From positions 1 to 64,000 of the forward strand of contig NZ_WUEH01000005.1 in NCBI RefSeq assembly GCF_010468615.1: a DNA stretch of 64,000 nt, read 5' to 3'. Source of the stretch: Pseudodesulfovibrio sp. JC047 (GTDB taxonomy: Bacteria > Desulfobacterota > Desulfovibrionia > Desulfovibrionales > Desulfovibrionaceae). Shown here piece after piece: positions 16,782 through 25,865 of the stretch (position 1 is the first letter of the stretch; each line of letters begins with the position of its first letter). Under the pieces are notes generated by a model. It had not been told where the DNA came from and made no database searches. It was given only the letters and a program-made list of their open reading frames with translations. A program made the translations under genes and the position numbers.

Positions 16782-18083
16782 TCAATCCAAATGTATTCCC
16801 AATTCTTCCCATTGGGCTGTGGCACTTTTTTGGGCGAGTTGGGCCATGTGTTCCGGCCATGGTTCGATGACGAGAGCTTCGGCCACGAGTTGCCAGAGGT
16901 ATTTGACTTCGAATTGATAGCCGTCGAAGAATTTGGGGATGCGTTTCATGATCTGGTCGCGGCAATTGGAGCAACCGACCACGACGACATCCGCGCCACT
17001 GTTCTTGATTTGTTCATATTTGTATCGGGCATGCCATGCGGATTGTTCTTCAAAGGGCATGGGCCACATGCCACCGCCTGCGCCGCAGCAATAGTTTTTT
17101 TCGCGGTTGGGTGTCAGTTCAACAAAGTCATCAACACACTGCTGCACGATCCAGCGGGGTTCGTCGAAATAGCCCGTGCCGAAATTGCGTTCGAGTTCGC
17201 GGCCATGCTTGCAGGAGTCGTGAAAGGTGAAGGTCTTTCCGGCATGGACAGACGGATCGAGCGTGAGCCTGCCCGATTTGATGCGATCCATGAGATAATC
17301 ATAGAGGTACATGAAATCGACGGCATTGGCCGGATCTTCCGCAACGAGTTTGGTCATGCCTTTGCGAAAGCCGTATGATCCGCCGCCGCAGTCGGGCATG
17401 ATGAGCGATTTGATGTCGTGCTGCTGCATGAAGGTTATCTTGCGCCGGGCGAGTTCCGTATTGGCGGTCTCGTTGCCGGTGAAGAGTGCCCAGTCAACCG
17501 CTTCCCAGTTCTCCGAAGGCACGGTCCAGTTTTCCCTGGCCGCGTAGAATATTTTCCACCACCAATACTGATCTTCGAAGTCGCCGTAGACTTCCTTGGA
17601 ATTCGGAAAAAAGAGGATATCGGCCCCGTGCTTGTCCACCGGGACGAAAAAACCGGGCAGTTCTTCGGCCAATTCTTCGCCGAGTTCGGCCATGCCTTCA
17701 AGATAATCTGTTTTTGAAATTCCCAGATTGTTGCCGGTTTCGAGGTTGTTGACCATGCCTTTGTGCAGGGACCCGGGAACATCCTCGCGTGGGCGGAGAC
17801 TCTTCAAATGTCCCATGATCGCCGTGATGTCGATTCCGCCGGGACAGGTGGCGGTGCATCGACCACATCCCGTACACAACCATGGAAAGTCGGACGCAAC
17901 CACTTCATCGACCAGCCCGTTGGCGAGCAATCGCATGACCTTTCTGGCATCCCATCCTTGCTGGGCCGGTGCCCCGGTGGTCGGACACCCATTGGCGCAC
18001 ACCCCGCAGACAAGACAATTGGAAAAATCGTATGTGTCGAGGAAAGCGAGTTCTTTTTTATACTGATTAGGTCTGTTATTCAT
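16782..18083 (-). CDS. HdrD-like iron-sulfur protein
   Basis: A 433-residue soluble protein. Two [4Fe-4S] ferredoxin motifs come first: C23/C26/C29/C33 (CLVCGVCANGC) and C70/C73/C76/C80 (CTGCGRCTATC). CCG-type regions follow: a reduced PDCGGG in the middle and a full set with SCKHG, YCCGAGGG and GCSNC near the end. This is the layout of HdrD, GlpC and DsrK-like thiol/disulfide or quinone-linked reductases. The start at 18083 (MNNRPN) is chosen over an upstream in-frame codon because the extra 39 residues look non-coding. It stands alone, so its electron partners are unknown. Confidence 0.8.
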   Translation of the reverse strand: MNNRPNQYKKELAFLDTYDFSNCLVCGVCANGCPTTGAPAQQGWDARKVMRLLANGLVDEVVASDFPWLCTGCGRCTATCPGGIDITAIMGHLKSLRPREDVPGSLHKGMVNNLETGNNLGISKTDYLEGMAELGEELAEELPGFFVPVDKHGADILFFPNSKEVYGDFEDQYWWWKIFYAARENWTVPSENWEAVDWALFTGNETANTELARRKITFMQQHDIKSLIMPDCGGGSYGFRKGMTKLVAEDPANAVDFMYLYDYLMDRIKSGRLTLDPSVHAGKTFTFHDSCKHGRELERNFGTGYFDEPRWIVQQCVDDFVELTPNREKNYCCGAGGGMWPMPFEEQSAWHARYKYEQIKNSGADVVVVGCSNCRDQIMKRIPKFFDGYQFEVKYLWQLVAEALVIEPWPEHMAQLAQKSATAQWEELGIHLD

Positions 18084-18640
18084 ACCGAAATCCTGTATTT
18101 GCAAAGCCGATTTGCCCAGCGAAGAGGCGGGCACATGAAGTAAACGGGATGCGGAAGTGCGTGAAAAAGTCGAGGGGGGACCGCTGTGTGAGTCTCTCAA
18201 TGCTTGAGAATGTTTCCTACATAAGGTTTTTCAGTAAGTCAAAGCCATATCGAGTATTCTTTTTTGTTGCCGTAAATCTCGTTTTTTTAAGGTGTTGAAG
18301 GTCATTATATGGGGTGAATGAACGAGTTGTCCGCAAAAGAACCGTATTTAGGTGTTGACAAAGTGGGCACTGCTCAATATTCGTTGAAAACGATTTTCAA
18401 TCTCATTAAAATATATGCGCAGGGGGCGAGTCGTGGTGGACGGATTGGTCAGGACATCGGTTTTGGATACTTCAGTGAAGATTCAGGAAAAGGTCAGAGA
18501 ATATGAGGTGACCGTTGTGCGAAGCATGGTTGTTGTCGTTGCTGGTGCAGGGGTGTTCATGATGGCGACCTGCGGTGTTATTCTACAATTTTCGGCGGTT
18601 TGAGTGATATGGTGAGCTGTTCTATTGATGGAATTTTCCA
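18084..18640. other. Intergenic region before the sia cassette
   Basis: This stretch holds the divergent upstream regions of the HdrD-like gene and the GGDEF gene. One possible small frame at 18415-18603 would encode 62 residues ending in a hydrophobic segment (SMVVVVAGAGVFMM). It has no ribosome-binding site and is not called as a gene. No tRNA-like or repeat structure was seen. Confidence 0.5.
18355..18383 (+). promoter_or_regulatory. Candidate sigma-70 promoter
   Basis: TTGACA (18355-18360), a 17-base spacer and TATTCG (18378-18383). The -35 is perfect and the -10 is weak. It points toward the GGDEF gene 257 bp downstream. Confidence 0.35.
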
Positions 18641-19798
18641 ATGAAAAAAGAAGTATTTCAAAAAGAGAAGCACGTGCTTTCACAGGCTGAAGCGTCGCTT
18701 GCGGCAAGCCAACGGGAGGGGCTGCCGATTGCTCCTGCGTTTGTGGCTTTGGTCAAGGGATATGATCGCCTTTTGCGGCAAAGCCAGCGGCTTGTCACCA
18801 TGGGCGATCGGATGCAGCAGTCGCTTACCGTATTGAATCGGGATCTTGAAGCCAGTGAGGTCAAGTACCGAGGGATTTTTGAAAATGTGACGGAAGGCGT
18901 CTACCGATGCGATGCCCAAGGGGCGTTTATCGAAGTGAATCCGGCCTTGAGCGGGATGTTTGGCTTTGCGGAACCGGCCGTGTTTCTTGATGCGATCGGA
19001 ACCATTCGGGAATTGTTTTGCCATGAGGCGGATTTTTCCCGGTACACAGCGCAGCTGGAGTCGGGGAATGTGCGGCATCTGGAAGTCAAGGCCTGTGGTC
19101 CCGACGGCGTGAGTCTGTGGGCGGAGTTCAGTGCCAGTCGCGTGTGCGATACCGCATGTGATGCGAATTGCAATGGAATTGTGGGGATTGTCGCGGATGT
19201 GACTGAGCGCAAGACCATGACCGAGGAGATGTGTCGCCTTGCTCGGACCGACAGTCTGACCGGATTGTGGAATCGGGGATATTTCATGGAATTGGCCACT
19301 CGGGAAATTGCTCGCAGCAAGAGGGGAAAGTTGTCGTTGTCCCTGCTGATTATCGACGCGGATTATTTCAAGGGGATCAATGATGCGTATGGGCATGATG
19401 TTGGGGACAAGGTCCTGGTGGCCTTGAGCGGTGCGCTGCTTGATTCCGTCAGGGAAGTGGATGTCGTCGGTCGGTTTGGTGGCGAAGAATTCGTGGTATT
19501 GTTGCCGGATGCGGCGAGAAACGATGCCTGTTGTGTGGCAGAGCGCATTTTGGAAGGCGTTCGGCAGGTTGTTGTCGATGCCGGAGGGGTACAGGTATCG
19601 GTGGCTGTCAGCATCGGATTGGCATCGCTGGAGAGTGGGGAAGAGACCTTGGATGGACTGCTCAAGTTTGCCGACATTGCCTTGTATGCAGCCAAGAAAA
19701 ATGGTCGGGACAGGGCTGAAGTCTATCATCGATCGGGTTGCGTGTGCGCCGGGCAGGCGGCTGTTTCCGACACAGAATATCAGGACGTGGGGCAATGA
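18641..19798 (+). CDS. siaD: PAS-GGDEF diguanylate cyclase, SiaD-like
   Basis: A 385-residue protein: helical N-terminus, PAS domain at about 70-190, then a GGDEF domain with an intact GGEEF catalytic motif (280-284). An RxxD product-inhibition site (R271-D274) sits five residues before it, so it should make and sense cyclic di-GMP. It overlaps the next gene (SiaA-like phosphatase) by 4 bp, and SiaB- and SiaC-like genes follow. In Pseudomonas the SiaC phosphoprotein activates the cyclase SiaD. Here the cyclase gene comes first instead of last. The name rests on this neighbourhood, and the PAS domain differs from Pseudomonas SiaD. Confidence 0.82.
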   Translation: MKKEVFQKEKHVLSQAEASLAASQREGLPIAPAFVALVKGYDRLLRQSQRLVTMGDRMQQSLTVLNRDLEASEVKYRGIFENVTEGVYRCDAQGAFIEVNPALSGMFGFAEPAVFLDAIGTIRELFCHEADFSRYTAQLESGNVRHLEVKACGPDGVSLWAEFSASRVCDTACDANCNGIVGIVADVTERKTMTEEMCRLARTDSLTGLWNRGYFMELATREIARSKRGKLSLSLLIIDADYFKGINDAYGHDVGDKVLVALSGALLDSVREVDVVGRFGGEEFVVLLPDAARNDACCVAERILEGVRQVVVDAGGVQVSVAVSIGLASLESGEETLDGLLKFADIALYAAKKNGRDRAEVYHRSGCVCAGQAAVSDTEYQDVGQ

Positions 19799-20982
19799 AT
19801 TTTTTGACAGGGCTACTCAATGGGCTTTTGCATTGGAGCGTTGAGCGAAAGATGCTGGCCATGCTTTTTTTCCCGGTGGTTGTTTCACCTCTGGCCATCT
19901 TTATTATCCTGCAATCACGGGGTATTGGATTCACCACGAATTTTTTGGTGGCGTTGGTGGTTTTGTCCATCATTTTGCTGGTGCCCTTTGCAAAGTGGAT
20001 GAGTCATGTGATTGCCCTGCAAAATATCAAGCAGCTCAATGAACAGTGCCAGATGCTTAAACAGGGAAATTACAATCAGGTGCAACTGCCGGATGCCGAC
20101 GTGGATGGGCACGATTTCCTGGAGTTGAAGCGAAACATGCACTGGATGAGCAACGCCATCGCCATGCGTGAGCAGAAGTTGCAAAGGGCCATGGCCGATC
20201 TTGCTCAGGCACAGCGACAGCTTGGTGAGAGTCTGGATTGCGCCAGTGTCATTCAGACGTCCTTTCTCCCCAACATGGTCGATTTGTATGATTATATTCC
20301 CGATCATTTTCTTGTGTGGGAACAACGAGACACTGTGGGGGGCGATGCCTATTGGCTCAAACCGACCGATCAGGGGTTTTTTGTCGGTGTCATCGATTGT
20401 ACCGGGCATGGGGTTCCCGGAGCATTCATGACATTGATTGTGACATCGCTTTTGGACAAGGCCTCGGCGGACGGGACATCGAGCCCTGCCACGATTCTTG
20501 GCCGGATGAATCGGCTTATCAAGGACGCGCTCGGGCAGAACGATCGGGATTCCAGATCGGATGACGGTATGGATTGCGTCTTGTGCCATGTGGCGGATGA
20601 TGGCGGGAGCATAATTTTTTCCGGGGCGAATTCACCCTTGTATGTGGTGGATGACTCCGGTGTTGCGTGTCTCAAGGGAGACCGATGCGGATTGGGCTAT
20701 GTCCGTTCGTCTCGTGAATTTGTTTTTACGGATGTAGCGGTCCCGCTCTCGGATTCGACCCGGGTATACCTGACGTCGGATGGATTTGTGGATCAGGTTG
20801 GCGGAACACGAAAATTTCCCTTTGGGCGGCGGCGTTTCATGGCGTTTCTGGAAGAACAACGAGGGTCTCCCATTGCAACGCAGGGCGTGGAACTCATGCA
20901 CAGACTCAAAGAGTATCAAGGCGATGAAGTACGTCGGGATGACGTGACGCTTCTGGGGTTTGACGTGAAAGGAGGAAAATAG
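19795..20982 (+). CDS. siaA: SiaA-like membrane PP2C phosphatase
   Basis: A 395-residue protein: two membrane segments (about 19-39 and 50-68), a HAMP-like linker with coiled coil to about 150, then a SpoIIE/PP2C phosphatase domain. The metal-binding motifs are GGDAYW and DCTGHGVPGAFM. The start ATG lies inside the previous stop codon, and a longer frame upstream overlaps the GGDEF gene. In the SiaABCD system SiaA dephosphorylates SiaC in response to an outside cue and so switches on c-di-GMP synthesis. Confidence 0.85.
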   Translation: MNFLTGLLNGLLHWSVERKMLAMLFFPVVVSPLAIFIILQSRGIGFTTNFLVALVVLSIILLVPFAKWMSHVIALQNIKQLNEQCQMLKQGNYNQVQLPDADVDGHDFLELKRNMHWMSNAIAMREQKLQRAMADLAQAQRQLGESLDCASVIQTSFLPNMVDLYDYIPDHFLVWEQRDTVGGDAYWLKPTDQGFFVGVIDCTGHGVPGAFMTLIVTSLLDKASADGTSSPATILGRMNRLIKDALGQNDRDSRSDDGMDCVLCHVADDGGSIIFSGANSPLYVVDDSGVACLKGDRCGLGYVRSSREFVFTDVAVPLSDSTRVYLTSDGFVDQVGGTRKFPFGRRRFMAFLEEQRGSPIATQGVELMHRLKEYQGDEVRRDDVTLLGFDVKGGK

Positions 20983-20983
20983 A

Positions 20984-21538
20984 ATGAGAACAAATTTGTT
21001 TAAATATTACGACGAAATGAAACAGGATGGTGTGTTTTTGTATTTTAATGGTCCCGTGTCTCAGCGGGTGGTGGAAGGGCTTGCCGATTCCATGCGTTCC
21101 AAAATGCGGGCCGAGGAAGCTGGCATGGGGGTTATGCAACGGGTCTTTTCCATATTGGTCGAGCAGATGCAGAATATTGTCCGATATTCGTCGGACCGGC
21201 ATGTGGATTCGACGGACTCTGGTGGCGAGATGGCCCATGGGCAAGTGGTTGTCGGGCGAGAAATGGACGGGTCCTTTTTTGTGGCGTGTGGAAACAAGGT
21301 CTCGGCCAAGGATTGCGCAACGCTGACCGCATCGCTTCAGGTGTTGCGTTCGATGAATAAGGACGAATTGAAGGCGTATTATCGAGAACGGCGAAAAAGC
21401 GGAGAGTGCGTGACCGATAAGGGCGCGGGACTCGGGCTGGTCGAAATGGCCCGCAAGGCGTTTCGTCCCATGGATTTCGATATTGTTCCAGTCGATGGCG
21501 GGACGTCGTTTTTCTCCATGAAAGTGGTGATCCAATAG
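20984..21538 (+). CDS. siaB: SiaB-like protein kinase
   Basis: A 184-residue protein with GHKL-type ATP-site elements: an N-box-like EQMQNIVRYSSD and a glycine loop GAGLGLVEMARK. The length and order fit SiaB, the small kinase that phosphorylates SiaC. It starts 2 bp after the phosphatase gene with GGAGG upstream. Kinase and phosphatase side by side imply opposing action on the SiaC protein encoded next. Confidence 0.84.
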   Translation: MRTNLFKYYDEMKQDGVFLYFNGPVSQRVVEGLADSMRSKMRAEEAGMGVMQRVFSILVEQMQNIVRYSSDRHVDSTDSGGEMAHGQVVVGREMDGSFFVACGNKVSAKDCATLTASLQVLRSMNKDELKAYYRERRKSGECVTDKGAGLGLVEMARKAFRPMDFDIVPVDGGTSFFSMKVVIQ

Positions 21539-21547
21539 GAGATGGGC

Positions 21548-21949
21548 ATGACAAAATACAGCATTCAGGCGACCAATTCCTCACCGTCTATCAATTTTGA
21601 CCCCGATGATATGTCCTTTGAAATCAAGGGAGAGTCCTACCCGGAAAATTGCTGGGCCTTTTATGATCCCATGTTCAGGTGGTTGGAACAATTCTTTTCC
21701 GTGACCCGTGAGGAACGGGTGGAGATCAATATGGAGATTCTCTATTTCAATTCATCCTCGTCCAAAACATTCATGGATTTTTTCGAGATGCTCGATACCC
21801 ATGCGGAAAATGGCCGGAATATCGTGGTGAACTGGCGATACCATGAAGAAAATGAGTCGGCCATGGAGTGCGGTGAAGAGTTCATGGGCGATGTGGAACA
21901 GATCAAATTCAACCTTGTCGAATTGACAGATATCAGGGAGTCGGAATGA
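21548..21949 (+). CDS. siaC: SiaC-like regulatory phosphoprotein (DUF1987)
   Basis: A 133-residue DUF1987/SiaC protein. The central strand-turn segment YFNSSSSKTFMDFFEML (66-82) matches the region of Thr68 in Pseudomonas SiaC. Serine 69 is the likely equivalent phosphosite. The start at 21548 has AGGAG 6 bases upstream. An ATG two codons earlier is too close to that site. The stop overlaps the next gene by 4 bp, so the MoxR gene is part of the same transcript. Confidence 0.85.
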   Translation: MTKYSIQATNSSPSINFDPDDMSFEIKGESYPENCWAFYDPMFRWLEQFFSVTREERVEINMEILYFNSSSSKTFMDFFEMLDTHAENGRNIVVNWRYHEENESAMECGEEFMGDVEQIKFNLVELTDIRESE

Positions 21950-22926
21950 ATCCTCGGCAGATACAATCATCTTTGAAAACGCTCATTGCGTTGCAACAGC
22001 CCGTGTTTATCTGGGGTGCGCCCGGCGTGGGAAAGAGTCAGATCGTGGCGCAGGTTGCCCGGGAAATGAAACGGGAATTGATCGATATACGGGCCGTATT
22101 GCTGGACCCTGTCGATCTTCGGGGATTGCCTTCGGTCAAGGATGGGACCGCCTTTTGGAGTCCGCCGTCCTTTTTGCCGACCACGGGAGAAGGCGTGTTG
22201 TTCCTCGACGAATTGAACGCGGCTCCGCCGTTGGTTCAGGCGGCCTGCTATCAATTGGTGTTGGATCGGAAGGTTGGGGAATATACGTTGCCGGACGGCT
22301 GGACGGTTGTCGCGGCTGGTAATCGGGAGACGGATCGGGCCGTGACGCATCGGATGCCGTCGGCGTTGGCGAACCGTTTTGTTCATCTGGATTTCACGGT
22401 CGATGTCGAGATGTGGCTGGACTGGGCTCATGCCAATAATTTGTGCGAAGAAATTCTTGCGTTTATCCGATTTCGACCGAATTTGTTGCATAACTTTGAT
22501 CCCAAACAGAATGAAAAGGCGTTCCCCTCACCTCGATCATGGGAGTTCGCCGCCCGTATTCTCGCTGCGAAGCCGGACCCGGATGTTGAATTGAGTCTGC
22601 TGAAAGGGACGGTCGGGCCAGGCGCGGCGGTTGAATTTGCCGGATTTTCCCGGATATTCAGACAATTGCCCGACCCGGATCATGTCATCGATCAACCGGA
22701 TACTGCGGTTGTCCCTGATGAACCCGCGACGTTGTATGCCTTGTGCGAAGTCCTGGCGCAGAAGGCGGGCGATGCAACCGCTGAAAGCATCGTTACGTAT
22801 GCCTCCCGGTTGCCTGCCGAGTTCGGTGTGCTGCTCGTGCGGGATGCGGTGAAACAGCACCGGGCTGTCGTGGAGACTCCAGCCTTCACCCAATGGGCCA
22901 CCGCCAACTCGGATGTCTTGTTGTAA
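21946..22926 (+). CDS. MoxR-type AAA+ ATPase
   Basis: A 326-residue AAA+ protein with Walker A GAPGVGKS, Walker B VLFLDELN and an arginine-bearing segment near ALANRFVHLDF. MoxR ATPases typically act as chaperones together with a VWA-domain protein, which is encoded next. The start overlaps the siaC stop (ATGA), tying it to the signalling cassette. Its target is unknown. Confidence 0.85.
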   Translation: MNPRQIQSSLKTLIALQQPVFIWGAPGVGKSQIVAQVAREMKRELIDIRAVLLDPVDLRGLPSVKDGTAFWSPPSFLPTTGEGVLFLDELNAAPPLVQAACYQLVLDRKVGEYTLPDGWTVVAAGNRETDRAVTHRMPSALANRFVHLDFTVDVEMWLDWAHANNLCEEILAFIRFRPNLLHNFDPKQNEKAFPSPRSWEFAARILAAKPDPDVELSLLKGTVGPGAAVEFAGFSRIFRQLPDPDHVIDQPDTAVVPDEPATLYALCEVLAQKAGDATAESIVTYASRLPAEFGVLLVRDAVKQHRAVVETPAFTQWATANSDVLL

Positions 22927-22930
22927 GCCT

Positions 22931-24238
22931 ATGAATACGGCGTATATCAAAATTCTCAAGGCCCGGACAGGATTGGTTCTGGAACATCCTTTTTTCGGGT
23001 CCTTGTGTCTGCGGATGCAGCCGCAGGAAGATATTCATTGTGCCACGGCGTGGACCGATGGCCGGACGTTGGGGTATAATCCGAACTATGTGAATGGGTT
23101 GCGTGACGATCAGGTGCAAGGACTCATGGCGCATACCGTGATGCATCCGGCCTGTCAGCATCATACCCGCCGAAATGGGCGGGATCATGCCTTGTGGAAT
23201 ACGGCCTGTGATTATGCCATCAACTGGATTTTGCTGGATGCCGGGATCACTTTACCCCCGAAATATCTGGACACGCCTGCCTGGCACGGCATGACGGCTG
23301 ATGAGATTTATACTGAATTGACCACGCATACGGCGGAAGAAAGTCGTCCCGTGTTTGCGGACGGAGAGGGTGAATCCGCTGGTGACGTTGATCTTGGCGG
23401 AGTCGAGGGAGCGTCCAGCGAAGGAAATGAAGACAATTCCGGGGCTGAAAACGGTGCCGGAGCATCCGATGAAAGTGGACAGGTGGACGATGGTTCGGCG
23501 GGCGAAGCGTCTGATGGGGCGGCCGAAGACCTGTTTGGCGACCCTGGCGGAAGTGGGGAGGTGCGAGACGGTGTGTCTTCTGGCGATGGCGGTGGTTCTG
23601 CCGAGTCCGGACCGGACGAGGATTGGGAGCGCGCTTTGGCCCAGGCCGTTCAAAAGTCACGGGACGTCGGAGATCTGCCTGGAGAACTCGAACGGCTCGT
23701 CAACGATGTCTTGAATCCGAAAATTGATTGGCAGGAATTGCTTTCCCGGTACATTTGTGATCGGGCGCGGGACGATTACAGTTGGACGCCACCCAATAAG
23801 CGGTTTGTCCATCTGGATGTGATTTTGCCGTCGTTATCTCATCAGAAGTTGCCGGAATTGGTGTTGGCTGTTGATACGTCGGGCAGTGTGACCGTTCAGG
23901 AAATGGATCAGTTCGCCGCTGAAGTTTCCGGGATTCTGGACGCCTTTGATACCACGGTTCACATTGTGTATTGCGACGCGCATGTGGCAGGCAGTGAAAC
24001 CTTTGACCGGGCGGATTTGCCGTTGAAGCTCTCCCCGAAGGGAGGAGGCGGGACGGATTATCGACCTGTATTCCAATGGATTGAACAGAGAGGGATGGAT
24101 CCGGCCTGTCTGGTCTTTTTGACGGATCTGGAGTGTTTGAAATATCCGGATCATGAACCGGACTATCCTGTTTTATGGGCGTGCATCGGCCGGGGAGGCG
24201 TGGTGCCCCCCTTTGGCGAGCGTCTGGAAATCTGCTGA
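22931..24238 (+). CDS. DUF2201-type protein with degenerate peptidase motif and VWA domain
   Basis: A 435-residue protein. The N-terminal part (about 1-110) matches the DUF2201 putative metallopeptidase region, ending RDHALWNTACDYAINW. Its zinc motif reads HTVMH (68-72) where HExxH is expected, so peptidase activity is doubtful. Residues 130-225 are a low-complexity acidic Gly/Ser linker. The C-terminal VWA-like domain has the metal-site motif DTSGS and a later FLTDLE. It is the usual partner of the MoxR ATPase just upstream. ATG at 22931 is preferred, since an in-frame ATG at 22913 lies inside the previous gene. Neither has a clear ribosome-binding site. Confidence 0.78.
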   Translation: MNTAYIKILKARTGLVLEHPFFGSLCLRMQPQEDIHCATAWTDGRTLGYNPNYVNGLRDDQVQGLMAHTVMHPACQHHTRRNGRDHALWNTACDYAINWILLDAGITLPPKYLDTPAWHGMTADEIYTELTTHTAEESRPVFADGEGESAGDVDLGGVEGASSEGNEDNSGAENGAGASDESGQVDDGSAGEASDGAAEDLFGDPGGSGEVRDGVSSGDGGGSAESGPDEDWERALAQAVQKSRDVGDLPGELERLVNDVLNPKIDWQELLSRYICDRARDDYSWTPPNKRFVHLDVILPSLSHQKLPELVLAVDTSGSVTVQEMDQFAAEVSGILDAFDTTVHIVYCDAHVAGSETFDRADLPLKLSPKGGGGTDYRPVFQWIEQRGMDPACLVFLTDLECLKYPDHEPDYPVLWACIGRGGVVPPFGERLEIC

Positions 24239-24253
24239 CATGAAGGAGGCAGG

Positions 24254-24715
24254 ATGAAAATTGAATGGACTATCAGTAAAAAAAGAGGCAATCATCGCCC
24301 AGTACTTCAGTATTCCATTGAACTGGAATCGTTTGAGGTCGATCTCGCCGTGCCGCAGGTGGTCGTGGATTCGGCCATTGCCAAACCGCCGTCTGCGTGG
24401 CGGTCGTTTTGCTATCCTGGCGAAGACGAACGGGGCGAAGGGCAGCTTGAGTGGTATCGGCTCATGTCTCCTTCGCACAAGCTCAAACGAATTTCCGAGT
24501 CGGTGACGTTGCCCTGGCGTGGGCAAACGCACGAGTTCGTGGATGTGAAGGCCGCGTTTGAACGGCTTCGCCATGATTTTGAACTGGTGTTGAAAAATGC
24601 CTATGAAAGTGCGCCTTTGAATCTGGTCGAGACGCTAGAGCTTTCCCGGAATACGCGGCAGCATATTGTGTGTGGAGTGGCCTCGGCCCGGATTCTGTCT
24701 GCGGTCGGATTTTAA
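24254..24715 (+). CDS. Conserved hypothetical protein of the MoxR-VWA operon
   Basis: A 153-residue soluble protein that I do not recognise. It has no signal peptide, no membrane segment and no cysteine motif. The first half looks like beta strands around LQYSIELESFEVDLAVP, the second half like helices ending RQHIVCGVASARILSAVGF. AAGGAGG lies directly before the ATG, and it follows the VWA gene by 15 bp. A role with the MoxR/VWA pair is inferred from position only. Confidence 0.65.
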   Translation: MKIEWTISKKRGNHRPVLQYSIELESFEVDLAVPQVVVDSAIAKPPSAWRSFCYPGEDERGEGQLEWYRLMSPSHKLKRISESVTLPWRGQTHEFVDVKAAFERLRHDFELVLKNAYESAPLNLVETLELSRNTRQHIVCGVASARILSAVGF

Positions 24716-24750
24716 CCCTGTATGAAAGTGAAGTGAGTTGGTATTTTCTC

Positions 24751-25194
24751 ATGTCAGAAACAGCAGAACACGTATTTGCCGGGTATCTTGGAGATAACGG
24801 GCTGGCTATGACGCCACAACGTCGAGTGATTGTTGAGACGTTTTTGGAAACGGAAGGACATTTTTCTGCCGAGGAATTGTACGCTCTGGTCAGAGTGAAG
24901 TCCCCGGAAATTGGTCAGGCAACGGTGTATCGGACACTCAAGTTGCTGGTTGATTCCGGTTTGGCGGATGCCCTTGATCTGGGGGATGGCGGAGCTGTGT
25001 ATGAGCACGCTTACGGGCATGAGCATCATGACCATCTCATTTGTGTGCATTGCGGCAAGAATGTGGAAATTTGTGATGATCTTATTGAGGATCGGCAAGA
25101 GCAGGTGGCAACTGAGCATGGGTTTCAGCTTTCGCAGCATCGTATGTATCTGTATGGTGTGTGTGATGCGTGTCAGGGGCAGGGAAACCGGTAA
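24751..25194 (+). CDS. Fur-family transcriptional regulator
   Basis: A 147-residue metal-dependent regulator. The winged helix (about 1-80) includes the Fur-typical ATVYRTLKLLVDSGL. The C-terminal domain has the metal-binding HEHHDHLICVHCGK and a second CDAC pair, so it probably holds a structural zinc. Sequence alone does not separate Fur, PerR and Zur. The start at 24751 (MSETAE) removes 27 poorly supported residues. A Fur/PerR-box-like sequence precedes the peroxidase gene at 40985. Confidence 0.85.
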   Translation: MSETAEHVFAGYLGDNGLAMTPQRRVIVETFLETEGHFSAEELYALVRVKSPEIGQATVYRTLKLLVDSGLADALDLGDGGAVYEHAYGHEHHDHLICVHCGKNVEICDDLIEDRQEQVATEHGFQLSQHRMYLYGVCDACQGQGNR

Positions 25195-25257
25195 ACGTTC
25201 CGGCCTCTTGGGGCGAAGACAACGATATTTTGAAGGGCACCACTTTCTCGATGAGAG

Positions 25258-25278
25258 GAAGGGATGTCCTTCTTTTTT
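25258..25278 (+). terminator. Terminator after the Fur-family gene
   Basis: GAAGG-GATGT-CCTTC stem followed by six T residues. The stem is short (5 bp) but the layout is typical. Confidence 0.55.
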
Positions 25279-25310
25279 GTGAGGGCGAAGACTTTTTGTG
25301 CCGGTTCATG

Positions 25311-25357
25311 ATAGATTGCATCTGGTGCGATCTATAGGTTCGGGACAGTGTGTCCCG
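25311..25357. promoter_or_regulatory. Two palindromes upstream of the DUF4345 gene
   Basis: ATAGATTGCA-TCTGG-TGCGATCTAT (25311-25335, one mismatch) and CGGGACA-GTG-TGTCCCG (25341-25357, perfect). Either could be an operator for the gene starting at 25396. No regulator is assigned. Confidence 0.35.
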
Positions 25358-25395
25358 GACGGTGTGTCATTGTATACACTTCAAGGAGTCGTCAT

Positions 25396-25776
25396 ATGCC
25401 GTTGAAAAAGTATCTTCTCATTCTTTCATGCGGAACAATCAGTCTTATCGCGGTTTTTTATGGGGTCTCCCCCGCGTGGTTTTTTGCCTCATTTCTGTCT
25501 GGCTCCATGCCACCGAGCCTGGATCAGGCACATATTTTACGGGCGGTCATGGGCTTATATCTTGCTCTTGGTGGATTCTGGTTGTTCGCCGCCTTTTCAG
25601 ACCGCTATCGGGACGCTGGCGTGCTCGTTCTCTGTCTGTTCTGCGGGGGACTCGTCTCCGGGAGAATACTCAGCCTCATTGTTGACGGGATGCCATCGCC
25701 GATCTTGATGCTTTATGTCGTGATGGAATGCGCGCTTATCCCTGTTTGCCTGTGGTTGTTGATGCGAAAAGATTAG
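25396..25776 (+). CDS. DUF4345-type membrane protein
   Basis: A 126-residue protein with four predicted membrane segments. The loop GVSPAWFF, the LRAVMGLYLALGGFW segment and the ending fit the DUF4345 family of unknown function. AAGGAG lies before the ATG at 25396, so a frame opening 16 codons earlier is not used. It appears to be a single-gene unit. Confidence 0.68.
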   Translation: MPLKKYLLILSCGTISLIAVFYGVSPAWFFASFLSGSMPPSLDQAHILRAVMGLYLALGGFWLFAAFSDRYRDAGVLVLCLFCGGLVSGRILSLIVDGMPSPILMLYVVMECALIPVCLWLLMRKD

Positions 25777-25865
25777 TAACGCATTAGAGAACTGGTCGAA
25801 TTTGCGTGTGTCCGCCGGGTCATCCTCTTTCCCCATGAGAAAGATGGAAGTCTCTTGTCATGGCC

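Noticed and set aside
16389-17378. 329-codon rightward open frame
   Set aside because: It runs antisense to the HdrD-like gene and across the hairpin repeats. The opposite strand has clear cysteine motifs, and this translation has none.
18415-18603. Possible 62-residue membrane peptide
   Set aside because: There is no ribosome-binding site or recognisable sequence, so it was noted only in the intergenic entry.
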